From Alistipes sp. (GTDB taxonomy: Bacteria > Bacteroidota > Bacteroidia > Bacteroidales > Rikenellaceae): 8,593 nucleotides of DNA. Below the pieces are notes generated by a model that made no database searches, was not told the origin of the DNA, and saw only the letters and a list, made by a program, of their open reading frames with translations. Of this stretch, positions 1 through 6,816 are shown in pieces. The stretch covers positions 1-8,593 of the forward strand of contig JAFOXS010000267.1 in the NCBI GenBank assembly GCA_017391665.1, written 5' to 3'. The position numbers and the translations under genes are program-made. Each line of letters begins with the position of its first letter. The stretch's first letter is position 1.

Positions 1-368
1 ACTCCATCGTAATGCCCATGCTCAACACGGAGTTCCGCACCAGTGGCAAGATCTCGGGCGACGAGCACTTCGGCTCAATATCGTGGGACGGCACATCGCC
101 CCACCGCGTGCAGATGAGCGAATTGACCAAATACTCCGAGTTTGAGATCGGCGACGAGGTGATTGCATCGGGTCTGTCGCAATATTTTCCCGAGGGAGTA
201 CGTATAGGATACGTGGAGAGCCTGAAGGAGAACGAGAACCACACATCGTATGATGTGGAGATACGTCTGGCAGCCGACATGACACGCCTGAGCAACGTAA
301 TTCTGATCGAGAATACGAACTATACCGAGATTTACGAATTGGAGAACGCCGCGCGTTCATCACATTAA
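1..368 (+). CDS. mreC: Rod shape-determining protein MreC, C-terminal part (5' truncated by window edge)
   Basis: MreC is a membrane-anchored periplasmic scaffold that links MreB filaments to the PBP2/RodA wall synthase. The reading frame is open from base 3 to the stop at 366-368, giving about 121 visible residues; the N-terminal membrane helix and coiled coil lie outside the window. The visible part matches the C-terminal beta-barrel domain: it starts at S-I-V-M-P-M-L-N-T, continues through F-G-S-I-S-W-D-G, and has the typical V-I-A-S-G...F-P-E-G-V-R-I-G-Y-V-E segment near its middle. The ATG at base 12 is internal, not the true start. It is followed after 11 bases by mreD, as expected for the mre operon. 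Assignment rests on motif resemblance and on the neighbouring mreD, mrdA and rodA. Confidence 0.92.
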   Translation, partial: SIVMPMLNTEFRTSGKISGDEHFGSISWDGTSPHRVQMSELTKYSEFEIGDEVIASGLSQYFPEGVRIGYVESLKENENHTSYDVEIRLAADMTRLSNVILIENTNYTEIYELENAARSSH

Positions 369-379
369 GCGAATAAAGG

Positions 380-895
380 ATGCAGAAACAGATATTATAT
401 GCAGTGGCCTTTCTGGTGCTGGTGATGTTGCAGATATTCCTTCTGGACAACATCGCCCTGGGGCTCTATTTCCATCCGCTTATATATACGGCCTTTATCA
501 TCATGCTGCCGCTCGACCTCAAGCACATATGGGTTATGTTGCTGGCAGCGCTGATGGGACTTACGATAGACCTGCTCACAGGCATGGGCGGACTCAACGT
601 CATCGCCTCAACGGCCATAGGCTTCATGCGTCCCATGTTGCTCAACGCCGCCGTCGGCCACAACACATCGACAGATGACACGATGCCGGCACTGCACCGC
701 CTGCAGCCAAAGAATCTGGCATGGTACATCATTCTGATGGTTGTCGTGCACAGCCTTCTGTACTTCCTGCTGGAGACATTATCGCTGAGCAACCTGCATC
801 ACACCCTGCTGCGCCTGGTCGTAAGCGACATTGCGGCGTGCGTGATGATATGGTATCTGGTCAAGTTATTCACCGAAAAGATTATCATTAAATAG
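380..895 (+). CDS. mreD: Rod shape-determining protein MreD
   Basis: MreD is a small integral membrane component of the elongasome, thought to work with MreC in positioning and activating PBP2/RodA. The 171-residue product has the usual size and is almost wholly hydrophobic, with probable membrane segments near residues 5-24, 33-50, 53-70, 113-135 and 142-163. The segment G-L-T-I-D-L-L-T-G-M-G-G-L-N (residues 60-73) resembles the best conserved stretch of the family. A polar stretch at about 93-112 separates the two hydrophobic halves. The ATG at 380 lies 11 bases after the mreC stop, and the gene ends 2 bases before mrdA, so translation is probably coupled. MreD sequences diverge strongly, so gene order contributes much of the confidence. 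Confidence 0.93.
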   Translation: MQKQILYAVAFLVLVMLQIFLLDNIALGLYFHPLIYTAFIIMLPLDLKHIWVMLLAALMGLTIDLLTGMGGLNVIASTAIGFMRPMLLNAAVGHNTSTDDTMPALHRLQPKNLAWYIILMVVVHSLLYFLLETLSLSNLHHTLLRLVVSDIAACVMIWYLVKLFTEKIIIK

Positions 896-897
896 CC

Positions 898-2757
898 ATG
901 GCAAACGACGATGTATATACACGCCGCATGATACTTCGGTTTATCGTGCTGCTTATCTTTGGCGTGATCGCCTGCCGTATAGGCTACATACAGCTCATCG
1001 ACACCCGCTATAAGAGCATGGCCGCAGGCAATGTGCTCAACTACGAGGTGCAGTATGCTCCGCGTGGCGAGGTGGTGGATCGTCGTGGAGAGTTTCTGGT
1101 GCAGTCGATGGAGTGCTACGACCTGATGGTCATCTACCGCGATCTGCCGAAGGAGGGCTTCGACACCACACGTCTGTGCAATATTCTCTCGCTTTCAAAG
1201 GAGCGACTTGTGCGCGAGCTTCGCAATGCCCGAGCCTATCCACGTGCACCACGACTTATCATCGACTACGTAGCCAAGGAGGCCAAGCTCCGCTTCGAGG
1301 AGCACAACTTCCAAGGTTTCTATACCGTGCAGCGTACCGCACGCCAGTACCCGCGCAAAATCGGAGGCAACCTGCTCGGTAGCCTGGGCGAGGTGAGCGA
1401 GAACGACATCAAGCGTGGCGAGGGCGAGTACAAGAAGGGTGACTACATCGGCAAGAGTGGTCTGGAGCGCGCCTACGAGAGTTACCTGCGAGGTGATGAC
1501 GGCGTGAAGATCATGGAGCGAGATCGTCATGGCGCAATCAAAGGTTCCTATATGGATGGCATGTACGACACGCTGCCCGTGCCTGGTCTGCGCATTACAT
1601 CCACGATCGACGCTCGTCTGCAGGCCTTCGCCGAGGAGCTGATGGAGGGCAAGATGGGTGCTGTGGTGGCTATCGAGCCATCGACGGGTGAGATTCTGGT
1701 GATGGCATCATCGCCCACGTTCGACCCCGACGCCATGGTGGGTCGCCAGCGAGGAAACAACTACATGGATATGCTATATAATCCGCAGACTCCGATGTTT
1801 AACCGCGCCGTGCAGGCGCGCTACCCGCCGGGATCAACCTTCAAGCTCGTGCAGGGACTCATCGGTCTGCAGGAGGGAACACTCACGCCCGAGAATGCCT
1901 ACCCATGTAACGGTGGTTACCACTGGGGCAACGTGAAGATGGGCTGCCATGCTCACGCTTCACCGCTGGATCTTAGAAATGCCGTGGCACAGTCGTGCAA
2001 CGCATACTTCTGCTACGTCTTCCGCAACATCATCGAGAACCGCAAGTTCAAGGATGTGAAGGAGGGTCTGGACCGCTGGGTGGAGTATGTCCACAGCTTT
2101 GGCTTCGGCCGCAAGCTCGGCTCCGACTTCCTCGACGAGCAGGAGGGCTATGTACCCACGAGTGAGCGCTACGACCGCGTATATCGTGGTTCATGGAACG
2201 GACACACCGTACTCTCGCTCTCGATCGGACAGGGTGAGCTGGGTTGTACGCCTCTGCAGATGGCAAACCTGGCGGCTATCGTAGCAAACCGTGGTTACTA
2301 CTATATCCCCCACATCGTGAAGGCTATCGAGGGTCAGGATTCGCTCGATCGCCGCTTCTACGAGAAGCAATACACGATGGTTGATGCCAAGCACTTTGAA
2401 CCCATTGTCGAGGGTATGTGGCGCGGAGTGAATGTGCCGGGTGCCGGTACCTCGTCACGAGCCTACCTGCCCGGATGGGATGTGTGCGGAAAGACGGGTA
2501 CGGCGCAGAACCCCATCGGTCGTGACCACTCGACCTTCCTCTCGTTTGCTCCGAAGGATAATCCCCGCATCGCCATCTCGGTATATGTCGAGCATGGAGG
2601 TTTCGGTGCTACAACGGCGTTGCCCATTGCCAGCCTGCTGGAGGAGTTGTATCTGACCGATACGATCACCCGTCCCGAACTGGTGCAGCAGGTGAAGAAC
2701 CTGCCTTACGCTTTACCATCACGTTATGTAAGAAAGAATGATTCAGCAAAGAAATAA
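898..2757 (+). CDS. mrdA: Penicillin-binding protein 2 (elongation-specific class B transpeptidase)
   Basis: PBP2 is the D,D-transpeptidase that cross-links the glycan strands made by RodA during lateral wall growth; it is anchored in the inner membrane and acts in the periplasm. The 619-residue protein has one N-terminal membrane helix (about residues 11-34), then the pedestal/dimerisation domain with the A-P-R-G-E-V-V-D-R-R-G motif (54-64). The transpeptidase domain carries all three active-site motifs: S313-T-F-K316 (nucleophile Ser313), S366-C-N368 and K532-T-G534. A Cys/His set close to the active site (C337, C350, H351, H353, C367) may form a metal site like that of E. coli PBP2. The ATG at 898 is 2 bases after the mreD stop, and the last 20 bases overlap rodA. 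Coding is intact with the usual family length. Identity as PBP2 rather than FtsI follows from the mreD/rodA context. Confidence 0.97.
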   Translation: MANDDVYTRRMILRFIVLLIFGVIACRIGYIQLIDTRYKSMAAGNVLNYEVQYAPRGEVVDRRGEFLVQSMECYDLMVIYRDLPKEGFDTTRLCNILSLSKERLVRELRNARAYPRAPRLIIDYVAKEAKLRFEEHNFQGFYTVQRTARQYPRKIGGNLLGSLGEVSENDIKRGEGEYKKGDYIGKSGLERAYESYLRGDDGVKIMERDRHGAIKGSYMDGMYDTLPVPGLRITSTIDARLQAFAEELMEGKMGAVVAIEPSTGEILVMASSPTFDPDAMVGRQRGNNYMDMLYNPQTPMFNRAVQARYPPGSTFKLVQGLIGLQEGTLTPENAYPCNGGYHWGNVKMGCHAHASPLDLRNAVAQSCNAYFCYVFRNIIENRKFKDVKEGLDRWVEYVHSFGFGRKLGSDFLDEQEGYVPTSERYDRVYRGSWNGHTVLSLSIGQGELGCTPLQMANLAAIVANRGYYYIPHIVKAIEGQDSLDRRFYEKQYTMVDAKHFEPIVEGMWRGVNVPGAGTSSRAYLPGWDVCGKTGTAQNPIGRDHSTFLSFAPKDNPRIAISVYVEHGGFGATTALPIASLLEELYLTDTITRPELVQQVKNLPYALPSRYVRKNDSAKK

Positions 2758-4195
2758 CATACGACTTTTCGAGGGTGTCGATCGCGTGGCCATCCTTCTG
2801 TACCTGCTGCTTGTACTGGCGGGTCTGACGTGCGTGGCTTCGGCAGGATATGATGACTCGATAGAGGGATTCTTCAACTTCCGACAGAACCACATCAAGC
2901 AGGCCATGTGGGCCGGCGTGGCATTTGTCGTGGGATTGTTTATCCTGCTGCTCGACTCGCGATATTATCATATGTATGCCTACTACGCCTATGTCGGGGC
3001 GCTGATCTTCACGGCCGGCACCATCGTCATGCCGGAAGCCATAGCCCCCATCACGAAGGGTGCAAAGGCGTGGTATGAGCTGGGACCCGTGAGAATACAG
3101 CCGGCCGAGTTTGCCAAGATCGCAACGGCACTGGCCATGGCCCGCATGATGAGTAACTACTCGTTCAACATACACAAGGCGAGTGATCTGTGCCGTGTGG
3201 CGATGATCATTCTTCTGCCCTTTGCCATCATTCTGCTGCAGAACGATACGGGATCGGGCGTAGTGCTATGCTCGTTTATCTTTGTGCTCTACCGCGAGGG
3301 ACTGAACAAGTGGCTATGTATCCCCATTATCATGGTGGCCACGCTCTTTATCTTCTCGTTCCTCTTCACGCCGCTCATACTGCTCATCGTGCTGGTGCTC
3401 ATCTTCACGCTCTCGAGCGCTATGATGATGGGTGGCGCATGGCGCATGCACGCCATCTTCCTGGCAGGCATTGCTCTCTCGGCATTTGTACTCTATGGTC
3501 TCTCGTCCATATTCTTCGATGGCGCACTGAGTGGCTACCAGTCGCTTATCATCACCGTCATCGTGGCTATCGTGGTGGCCGGCGTATATGCCGTACGCAA
3601 ACACATAACATCGATATTCCTCACACTGGCGCTCTTCATCGGTTCGATGATCTTCGTGCCGGCTGCCGACCTGATCTTCGAGTCGGTGCTACAGCCCCAC
3701 CAGAAGGAGCGAATACTTAGTTTTTTGGGTATTATCAACGATCCGGCAGGTATCGACTTCAACGTCAACCAGTCGAAGATTGCCATCGGCTCGGGCGGAC
3801 TCTTTGGCAAGGGATTCATGCAGGGAACACAATCGAAATACTTCGTGCCCGAGAAGCATACCGACTTTATCTTCTGCACTGCGGGTGAGGAGTGGGGATT
3901 CATCGGAACGGTAATCGTGCTGTCGCTGCTCTGCGCCATAATACTGCGTCTGATGAAGATGGGAGAGCGACAACAGGAGCCCTTCAGCCGCATATACTGC
4001 TACTCGGTGGCGGCAATCTTCCTCTTCCACGTGATGGTGAATCTGGGCATGACCGTAGGTCTGATGCCTGTGATGGGTATTCCTCTGCCCTTTATGAGTT
4101 ACGGTGGCTCGTCGATGATAGCCTTTACCATACTACTATTTATAGCCATCCGTCTTGACGCCTCGCCAAGCAAGGGTGCCTATGCCCTGAATTAA
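2738..4195 (+). CDS. rodA: Peptidoglycan glycosyltransferase RodA (SEDS family)
   Basis: RodA is the SEDS-family membrane glycosyltransferase that polymerises lipid II into glycan strands, working in complex with PBP2. Conserved motifs are visible: K-G-A-K-A-W-Y-E-L-G-P (108-117), Q-P-A-E (121-124), Q-N-D-T-G-S-G (168-174), P-H-Q-K-E-R (320-325), the I-A-I-G-S-G-G-L-F-G-K-G stretch (348-359), H-T-D-F-I-F (374-379) and P-L-P-F-M-S-Y-G-G-S-S (449-459). By alignment from memory, Asp376 corresponds to the essential Asp262 of E. coli RodA, and Gln322 to Gln207. At 485 residues it is over 100 longer than E. coli RodA (370); the extra length is a hydrophobic region between about residues 191 and 290. 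The ATG at 2738 lies inside the end of mrdA; the next in-frame Met is residue 57, after the first membrane helix, so the early start is preferred. Confidence 0.97.
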   Translation: MIQQRNNIRLFEGVDRVAILLYLLLVLAGLTCVASAGYDDSIEGFFNFRQNHIKQAMWAGVAFVVGLFILLLDSRYYHMYAYYAYVGALIFTAGTIVMPEAIAPITKGAKAWYELGPVRIQPAEFAKIATALAMARMMSNYSFNIHKASDLCRVAMIILLPFAIILLQNDTGSGVVLCSFIFVLYREGLNKWLCIPIIMVATLFIFSFLFTPLILLIVLVLIFTLSSAMMMGGAWRMHAIFLAGIALSAFVLYGLSSIFFDGALSGYQSLIITVIVAIVVAGVYAVRKHITSIFLTLALFIGSMIFVPAADLIFESVLQPHQKERILSFLGIINDPAGIDFNVNQSKIAIGSGGLFGKGFMQGTQSKYFVPEKHTDFIFCTAGEEWGFIGTVIVLSLLCAIILRLMKMGERQQEPFSRIYCYSVAAIFLFHVMVNLGMTVGLMPVMGIPLPFMSYGGSSMIAFTILLFIAIRLDASPSKGAYALN

Positions 4196-4202
4196 CAACC
4201 CA

Positions 4203-4221
4203 CAGCACAAGTATTGTGCTG
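4203..4221. promoter_or_regulatory. Perfect 8-3-8 inverted repeat upstream of mntP
   Basis: The 19-base sequence CAGCACAAGTATTGTGCTG consists of two perfectly complementary 8-base arms (4203-4210 and 4214-4221) around a 3-base centre, GTA. It begins 7 bases after the rodA stop and ends 37 bases before the proposed mntP start. There is no T-tract after it, so it does not look like an intrinsic terminator for rodA. It could be an operator for a dimeric metal-responsive repressor (MntR/DtxR type), an mRNA hairpin controlling mntP, or a chance palindrome. The role is inferred; only the symmetry is directly seen. Confidence 0.5.
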
Positions 4222-4258
4222 GCTGACCAATACTACAAACGACAGACTAATAAATAAG

Positions 4259-4816
4259 ATGACCCTCTTCGACTTATTCCTGCTTGCCACGGGCGTAGCC
4301 ATGGATGCCTGTGCTGTGGCGATGGCCAAGGGAACCACTACGCGCAGACCATCAGTGGGCAACTACATGTGTGTTGGACTGTGGTTTGGAGGTTTTCAGG
4401 CGCTGATGACTCTGGCGGGCTATTTCGCAGGCTTTAACTTTACGCATATTGTTGAGAGCTTCGACCACTGGATCTCTTTCTTCCTGCTGGGGTTGCTGGG
4501 CGTAGGAATGATCAGGGAGGCGATGTCGAAGGACGAGGAGGCCATGGATGCCAGCTTCGCTGCGAAGAATATGCTTATTATGGCAATCGCCACCAGCATT
4601 GATGCTCTTGCGGTGGGAGTCTCACTCTCTTTTGAGGAGGTGAATATATGGTTTGCCGCGCTGCTCATTGGCCTTATCACACTCCTGCTCTCGGCCGTAG
4701 GCTTGAAGATTGGCAATATCTTCGGCAACAGATACAAAACCATAGCCGGAATTTTAGGTGGAGTGATGCTGATATGCATCGGTATCAAGATTCTAATTAC
4801 CCACCTGTTTCTATAA
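4259..4816 (+). CDS. mntP: Manganese efflux pump MntP
   Basis: MntP exports Mn2+ across the inner membrane and protects against manganese overload. With the ATG at 4259 the product is 185 residues, close to the 188 of E. coli MntP. It carries the two related family motifs, A-M-D-A-C-A-V-A-M-A-K-G (14-25) and A-T-S-I-D-A-L-A-V-G-V-S (111-122). Asp16 and Asp115 correspond to conserved acidic residues in the pore of the family. F-D-H-W-I-S-F-F-L-L-G-L-L-G (68-81) and the C-terminal G-I-L-G-G-V-M-L-I-C-I-G (164-175) also fit. About six membrane helices are expected. An in-frame TTG at 4214 would add 15 polar residues unlike the family and falls inside the inverted repeat, so it is rejected as the start. 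The 63-base gap after rodA is too short for a full yybP-ykoY manganese riboswitch. A hairpin terminator follows immediately. Confidence 0.93.
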   Translation: MTLFDLFLLATGVAMDACAVAMAKGTTTRRPSVGNYMCVGLWFGGFQALMTLAGYFAGFNFTHIVESFDHWISFFLLGLLGVGMIREAMSKDEEAMDASFAAKNMLIMAIATSIDALAVGVSLSFEEVNIWFAALLIGLITLLLSAVGLKIGNIFGNRYKTIAGILGGVMLICIGIKILITHLFL

Positions 4817-4820
4817 TGAC

Positions 4821-4854
4821 AAAAAAACCTCCCTTTTTCGGGGAGGCTTTTTTT
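4821..4854. terminator. Bidirectional intrinsic terminator between mntP and maf
   Basis: A stem of six G/C-rich pairs (CCTCCC at 4828-4833 with GGGAGG at 4841-4846) encloses a 7-base loop (4834-4840). It is flanked by seven A (4821-4827) and, after a single C at 4847, seven T (4848-4854). Read on the + strand the T-tract follows the stem and would end mntP transcription; read on the - strand the A-tract becomes the U-tract and would end the maf operon. It starts 4 bases after the mntP stop, and its T-tract overlaps the first two bases (4853-4854) of the maf stop codon. Confidence 0.9.
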
Positions 4855-5443
4855 ATATAAACTCCTTCAGGATGCTGTAGAGCCGTTGTACGGGCAGACC
4901 CATCACATTGTAGAACGAACCCTCGATGCCCTCGATGCCGACGTAGCCTATCCACTCCTGGATGCCATATGCGCCAGCCTTATCGAAGGGACGGTAGCAA
5001 TCGACATAATACTCAATCTCCTCCCTGTCGAGCGCTCGGAAATGCACCTTCGAGCGGACGGAAAAACTCCTCTGCCGGGTGGCTGTGCGCAGCGTACAAC
5101 CCGTTATCACCTCGTGGTCGCATCCCGACAGCAACGAGATCATCTCTATAGCTTCGGCTCTGTCCGAGGGCTTTCCCAATACGCGGTTATTGGCAATCAC
5201 TACGGTGTCGGCCGTAAGCAGAATATCACCATCAGCCAAGGGCTCGGGGTAGGCATCACTCTTAAGGCGCGAGAGATACTCGGCCACATCCTCTGCAGGC
5301 ATATCCTGAGGGAAGGTCTCATCGCACTCGAAGCGGTCGGCAAGAGTGAACTCTATACCCGCATCCGAGAGCAGCTGACGACGACGTGGCGACTGCGAGG
5401 CGAGGATTAGGCGGTAATTCTTTAATTTATCGTGTAGTAGCAT
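4853..5443 (-). CDS. maf: Maf family nucleoside triphosphate pyrophosphatase (dTTP/UTP type)
   Basis: Maf proteins hydrolyse non-canonical or excess nucleoside triphosphates to the monophosphate and pyrophosphate in the cytoplasm, a nucleotide house-cleaning role. The 196-residue product has the usual family size. It opens with the family signature L-I-L-A-S-Q-S-P-R-R-R-Q-L-L (12-25), followed by E-C-D-E-T-F-P (39-45), L-T-A-D-T-V-V (76-82, with the likely catalytic base Asp79) and L-G-K-P-S-D (89-94). The C-terminal A-G-A-Y-G-I-Q (157-163) and G-S-F-Y-N-V-M-G-L-P (175-184) segments are typical of the YhdE-like dTTP/UTP branch rather than YceF. It lies 2 bases downstream of the FAH-family gene, last in the - strand operon, and its stop codon merges with the shared terminator. 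Subfamily specificity is inferred from motifs only. Confidence 0.94.
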   Translation of the reverse strand: MLLHDKLKNYRLILASQSPRRRQLLSDAGIEFTLADRFECDETFPQDMPAEDVAEYLSRLKSDAYPEPLADGDILLTADTVVIANNRVLGKPSDRAEAIEMISLLSGCDHEVITGCTLRTATRQRSFSVRSKVHFRALDREEIEYYVDCYRPFDKAGAYGIQEWIGYVGIEGIEGSFYNVMGLPVQRLYSILKEFI

Positions 5444-5445
5444 AA

Positions 5446-6069
5446 TTACATAACATCAAAATCCAACAATGTGTGACCACCGATGCGGGCCTTGATATTG
5501 TCGCCCACCTTAACGGCGCCCACTCCTACGGGCGTACCAGTGTAGATCAGATCGCCGATACGCAGGGTCATATACTTCGACACATGGGCGATGATCTGAT
5601 CCACCGTAAAGAGCATATCGCGCGTAAAACCATGCTGGCGCACCTCGTCGTTGAGCAACATCTCAAACTCCAGATTCTGCACGTCGCCACCCAACTCCTT
5701 GAGCGGCACAAACTGATTCGACAGAGCGGCCGAGTGGTCGAAGCCCTTGCAGAGCTCCCACGGCAGACCCTTTGCTATGGCCTCACGCTGGAGGTCACGA
5801 GCCGTGAAGTCGATGCCGAGTCCCACCTCCTCGTAGCAACGTGATGCAAAACGCTCGTCAATACACTTGGCAAGGCGTGTGATTCGCACCACGAGTTCGC
5901 ACTCATAATGCACCTCGTTGGAGAATGAGGGGATGTAGAAGGGGTCGTTATTGCGGAGCAGTGCCGTGTCGGGCTTTAGGAAAAAGAGCGGTTCCTTGGG
6001 CAGTTCAGCACCATCGTGCAGCTCAACGGCGTGGTCGGCATAGTTACGACCGATACAGATTATCTTCAT
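5446..6069 (-). CDS. Fumarylacetoacetate hydrolase-family protein (FAHD1-like acylpyruvase/oxaloacetate-acting enzyme)
   Basis: The protein belongs to the FAH fold family and closely resembles FAHD1/YcgM, cytosolic metal-dependent enzymes described as acylpyruvate hydrolases and oxaloacetate decarboxylases. At 207 residues it is a single catalytic domain. It starts with K-I-I-C-I-G-R-N-Y-A-D-H (2-13), which includes His13 and Glu16, matching the His30/Glu33 catalytic pair of human FAHD1 in spacing. Metal ligands are expected at Glu56 and Glu58 in H-Y-E-C-E and Asp87 in G-I-D-F-T-A-R-D. G-L-P-W-E-L-C-K-G-F-D (101-111) and Y-T-G-T-P-V-G-V-G (176-184) complete the signature. The substrate cannot be decided from sequence. 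It sits 24 bases after the CPBP gene and 2 bases before maf, so it shares their transcript. Confidence 0.9.
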   Translation of the reverse strand: MKIICIGRNYADHAVELHDGAELPKEPLFFLKPDTALLRNNDPFYIPSFSNEVHYECELVVRITRLAKCIDERFASRCYEEVGLGIDFTARDLQREAIAKGLPWELCKGFDHSAALSNQFVPLKELGGDVQNLEFEMLLNDEVRQHGFTRDMLFTVDQIIAHVSKYMTLRIGDLIYTGTPVGVGAVKVGDNIKARIGGHTLLDFDVM

Positions 6070-6093
6070 TGTGATTCTATTTTTCTATGTTTA

Positions 6094-6810
6094 CTAAATC
6101 ATCGCCAGCAAGTTCAATGTAAAATTGTAAAGATTATGGGTTAGCATAGGTATTACAATACTACGAGTCTTAATGGTGATATATCCAAAGCCATAACCCA
6201 CTATCCCTGTCCAGACGAAATTCATCGCATTTATTTGTAGCGCACCGTCGCTAAACGACAAAGCGTGTACAAGTCCGAACAGAATAGCATTGATTATAAT
6301 GGCAGGAGATCTCCACGCGGCACCACCAACACGAAGTGTACTACACATCAAACCGAGCATTACTCCTCTATACATTATCTCCTCATCTATGCCGGGCATC
6401 GAGAGCTGAAAGAGCAATGTTTCGAGATTAAATTCTTTGTCATTCACAACTCCACCGAGGAGACTAACGCACATTATAGCAATAACAACCTTTAATGCCG
6501 ATTTCAGCCCTGCCTTATCTTGGCGTAGAGTAAAGAAGTTGTTGTCGGCGAACTGTCGGCGGAAGAGAAAATACATCGCTACTCCGCACACTATTCCGTA
6601 AATCTTACCGTCCCAATTCCAATTGCCGTGGATTATATTTAGGCAGTCAAATTGAAATTGTACGGTAAGTACAGCGTTATAAATGAAATAGCAAACTACG
6701 ATACCTAACACACGAAGATAATTCTCACGCGTGCGCTCTTTCATAAAGATAAGCAACAGAGGAAGAATTATTGCAATGTGCAATAACGGAGTTATAACCA
6801 TTTGTTCCAT
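6094..6810 (-). CDS. CPBP family intramembrane metalloprotease
   Basis: This is a multi-pass membrane protein of the CPBP (Abi/CAAX protease and bacteriocin-processing) family, related to Rce1-type glutamate proteases. All three signature motifs are present: E143-E144-x3-R148 in D-E-E-I-M-Y-R-G, F178-x3-H182 in F-G-L-V-H, and H225-x3-N229 in H-N-L-Y-N. An N-W-N-W-D-G-K segment (63-69) lies between membrane helices. Hydrophobic stretches near 5-23, 32-50, 70-84, 104-121, 170-186, 197-213 and 216-234 suggest about seven membrane segments. The gene begins 6 bases after lpxB and ends 24 bases before the FAH gene. It is clearly AT-richer than its neighbours (sampled 60-base lines of 30-55% GC, against about 53% in lpxB), which may mean later acquisition or relaxed codon use. 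The substrate is unknown; an immunity, prenyl-protein or stress role would be a guess. Met4 is an alternative start. Confidence 0.9.
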   Translation of the reverse strand: MEQMVITPLLHIAIILPLLLIFMKERTRENYLRVLGIVVCYFIYNAVLTVQFQFDCLNIIHGNWNWDGKIYGIVCGVAMYFLFRRQFADNNFFTLRQDKAGLKSALKVVIAIMCVSLLGGVVNDKEFNLETLLFQLSMPGIDEEIMYRGVMLGLMCSTLRVGGAAWRSPAIIINAILFGLVHALSFSDGALQINAMNFVWTGIVGYGFGYITIKTRSIVIPMLTHNLYNFTLNLLAMI

Positions 6811-6816
6811 AAGCCC

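Noticed and set aside
2666..3175. 169-residue open frame on the - strand opposite the mrdA end and rodA start
   Set aside because: It is a shadow of two strongly conserved genes, with no domain and no plausible promoter.
3720..3727. T-rich heptamer T-TTT-TTG in the rodA frame as a possible -1 frameshift site
   Set aside because: The zero frame continues through conserved RodA motifs to the proper C-terminus; the -1 frame gives no recognisable product, and no downstream stimulatory structure is evident.
4214..4258. TTG at 4214 as the mntP start
   Set aside because: It would add 15 polar residues absent from MntP proteins and lies in the arm of the inverted repeat; the ATG at 4259 gives the family's usual length and places Asp16 as in E. 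coli MntP.
4196..4258. yybP-ykoY manganese riboswitch before mntP
   Set aside because: The gap of 63 bases is shorter than the usual aptamer, and only a simple 8-base hairpin is visible.
4886..5410. 174-residue open frame on the + strand opposite maf
   Set aside because: It is antisense to an intact Maf with all family motifs, and I recognise no domain in it.
6070..6093. Internal promoter between the CPBP and FAH genes
   Set aside because: The 24-base gap is AT-rich, but I found no TAnnTTTG or TTTG pair at suitable spacing on the - strand.
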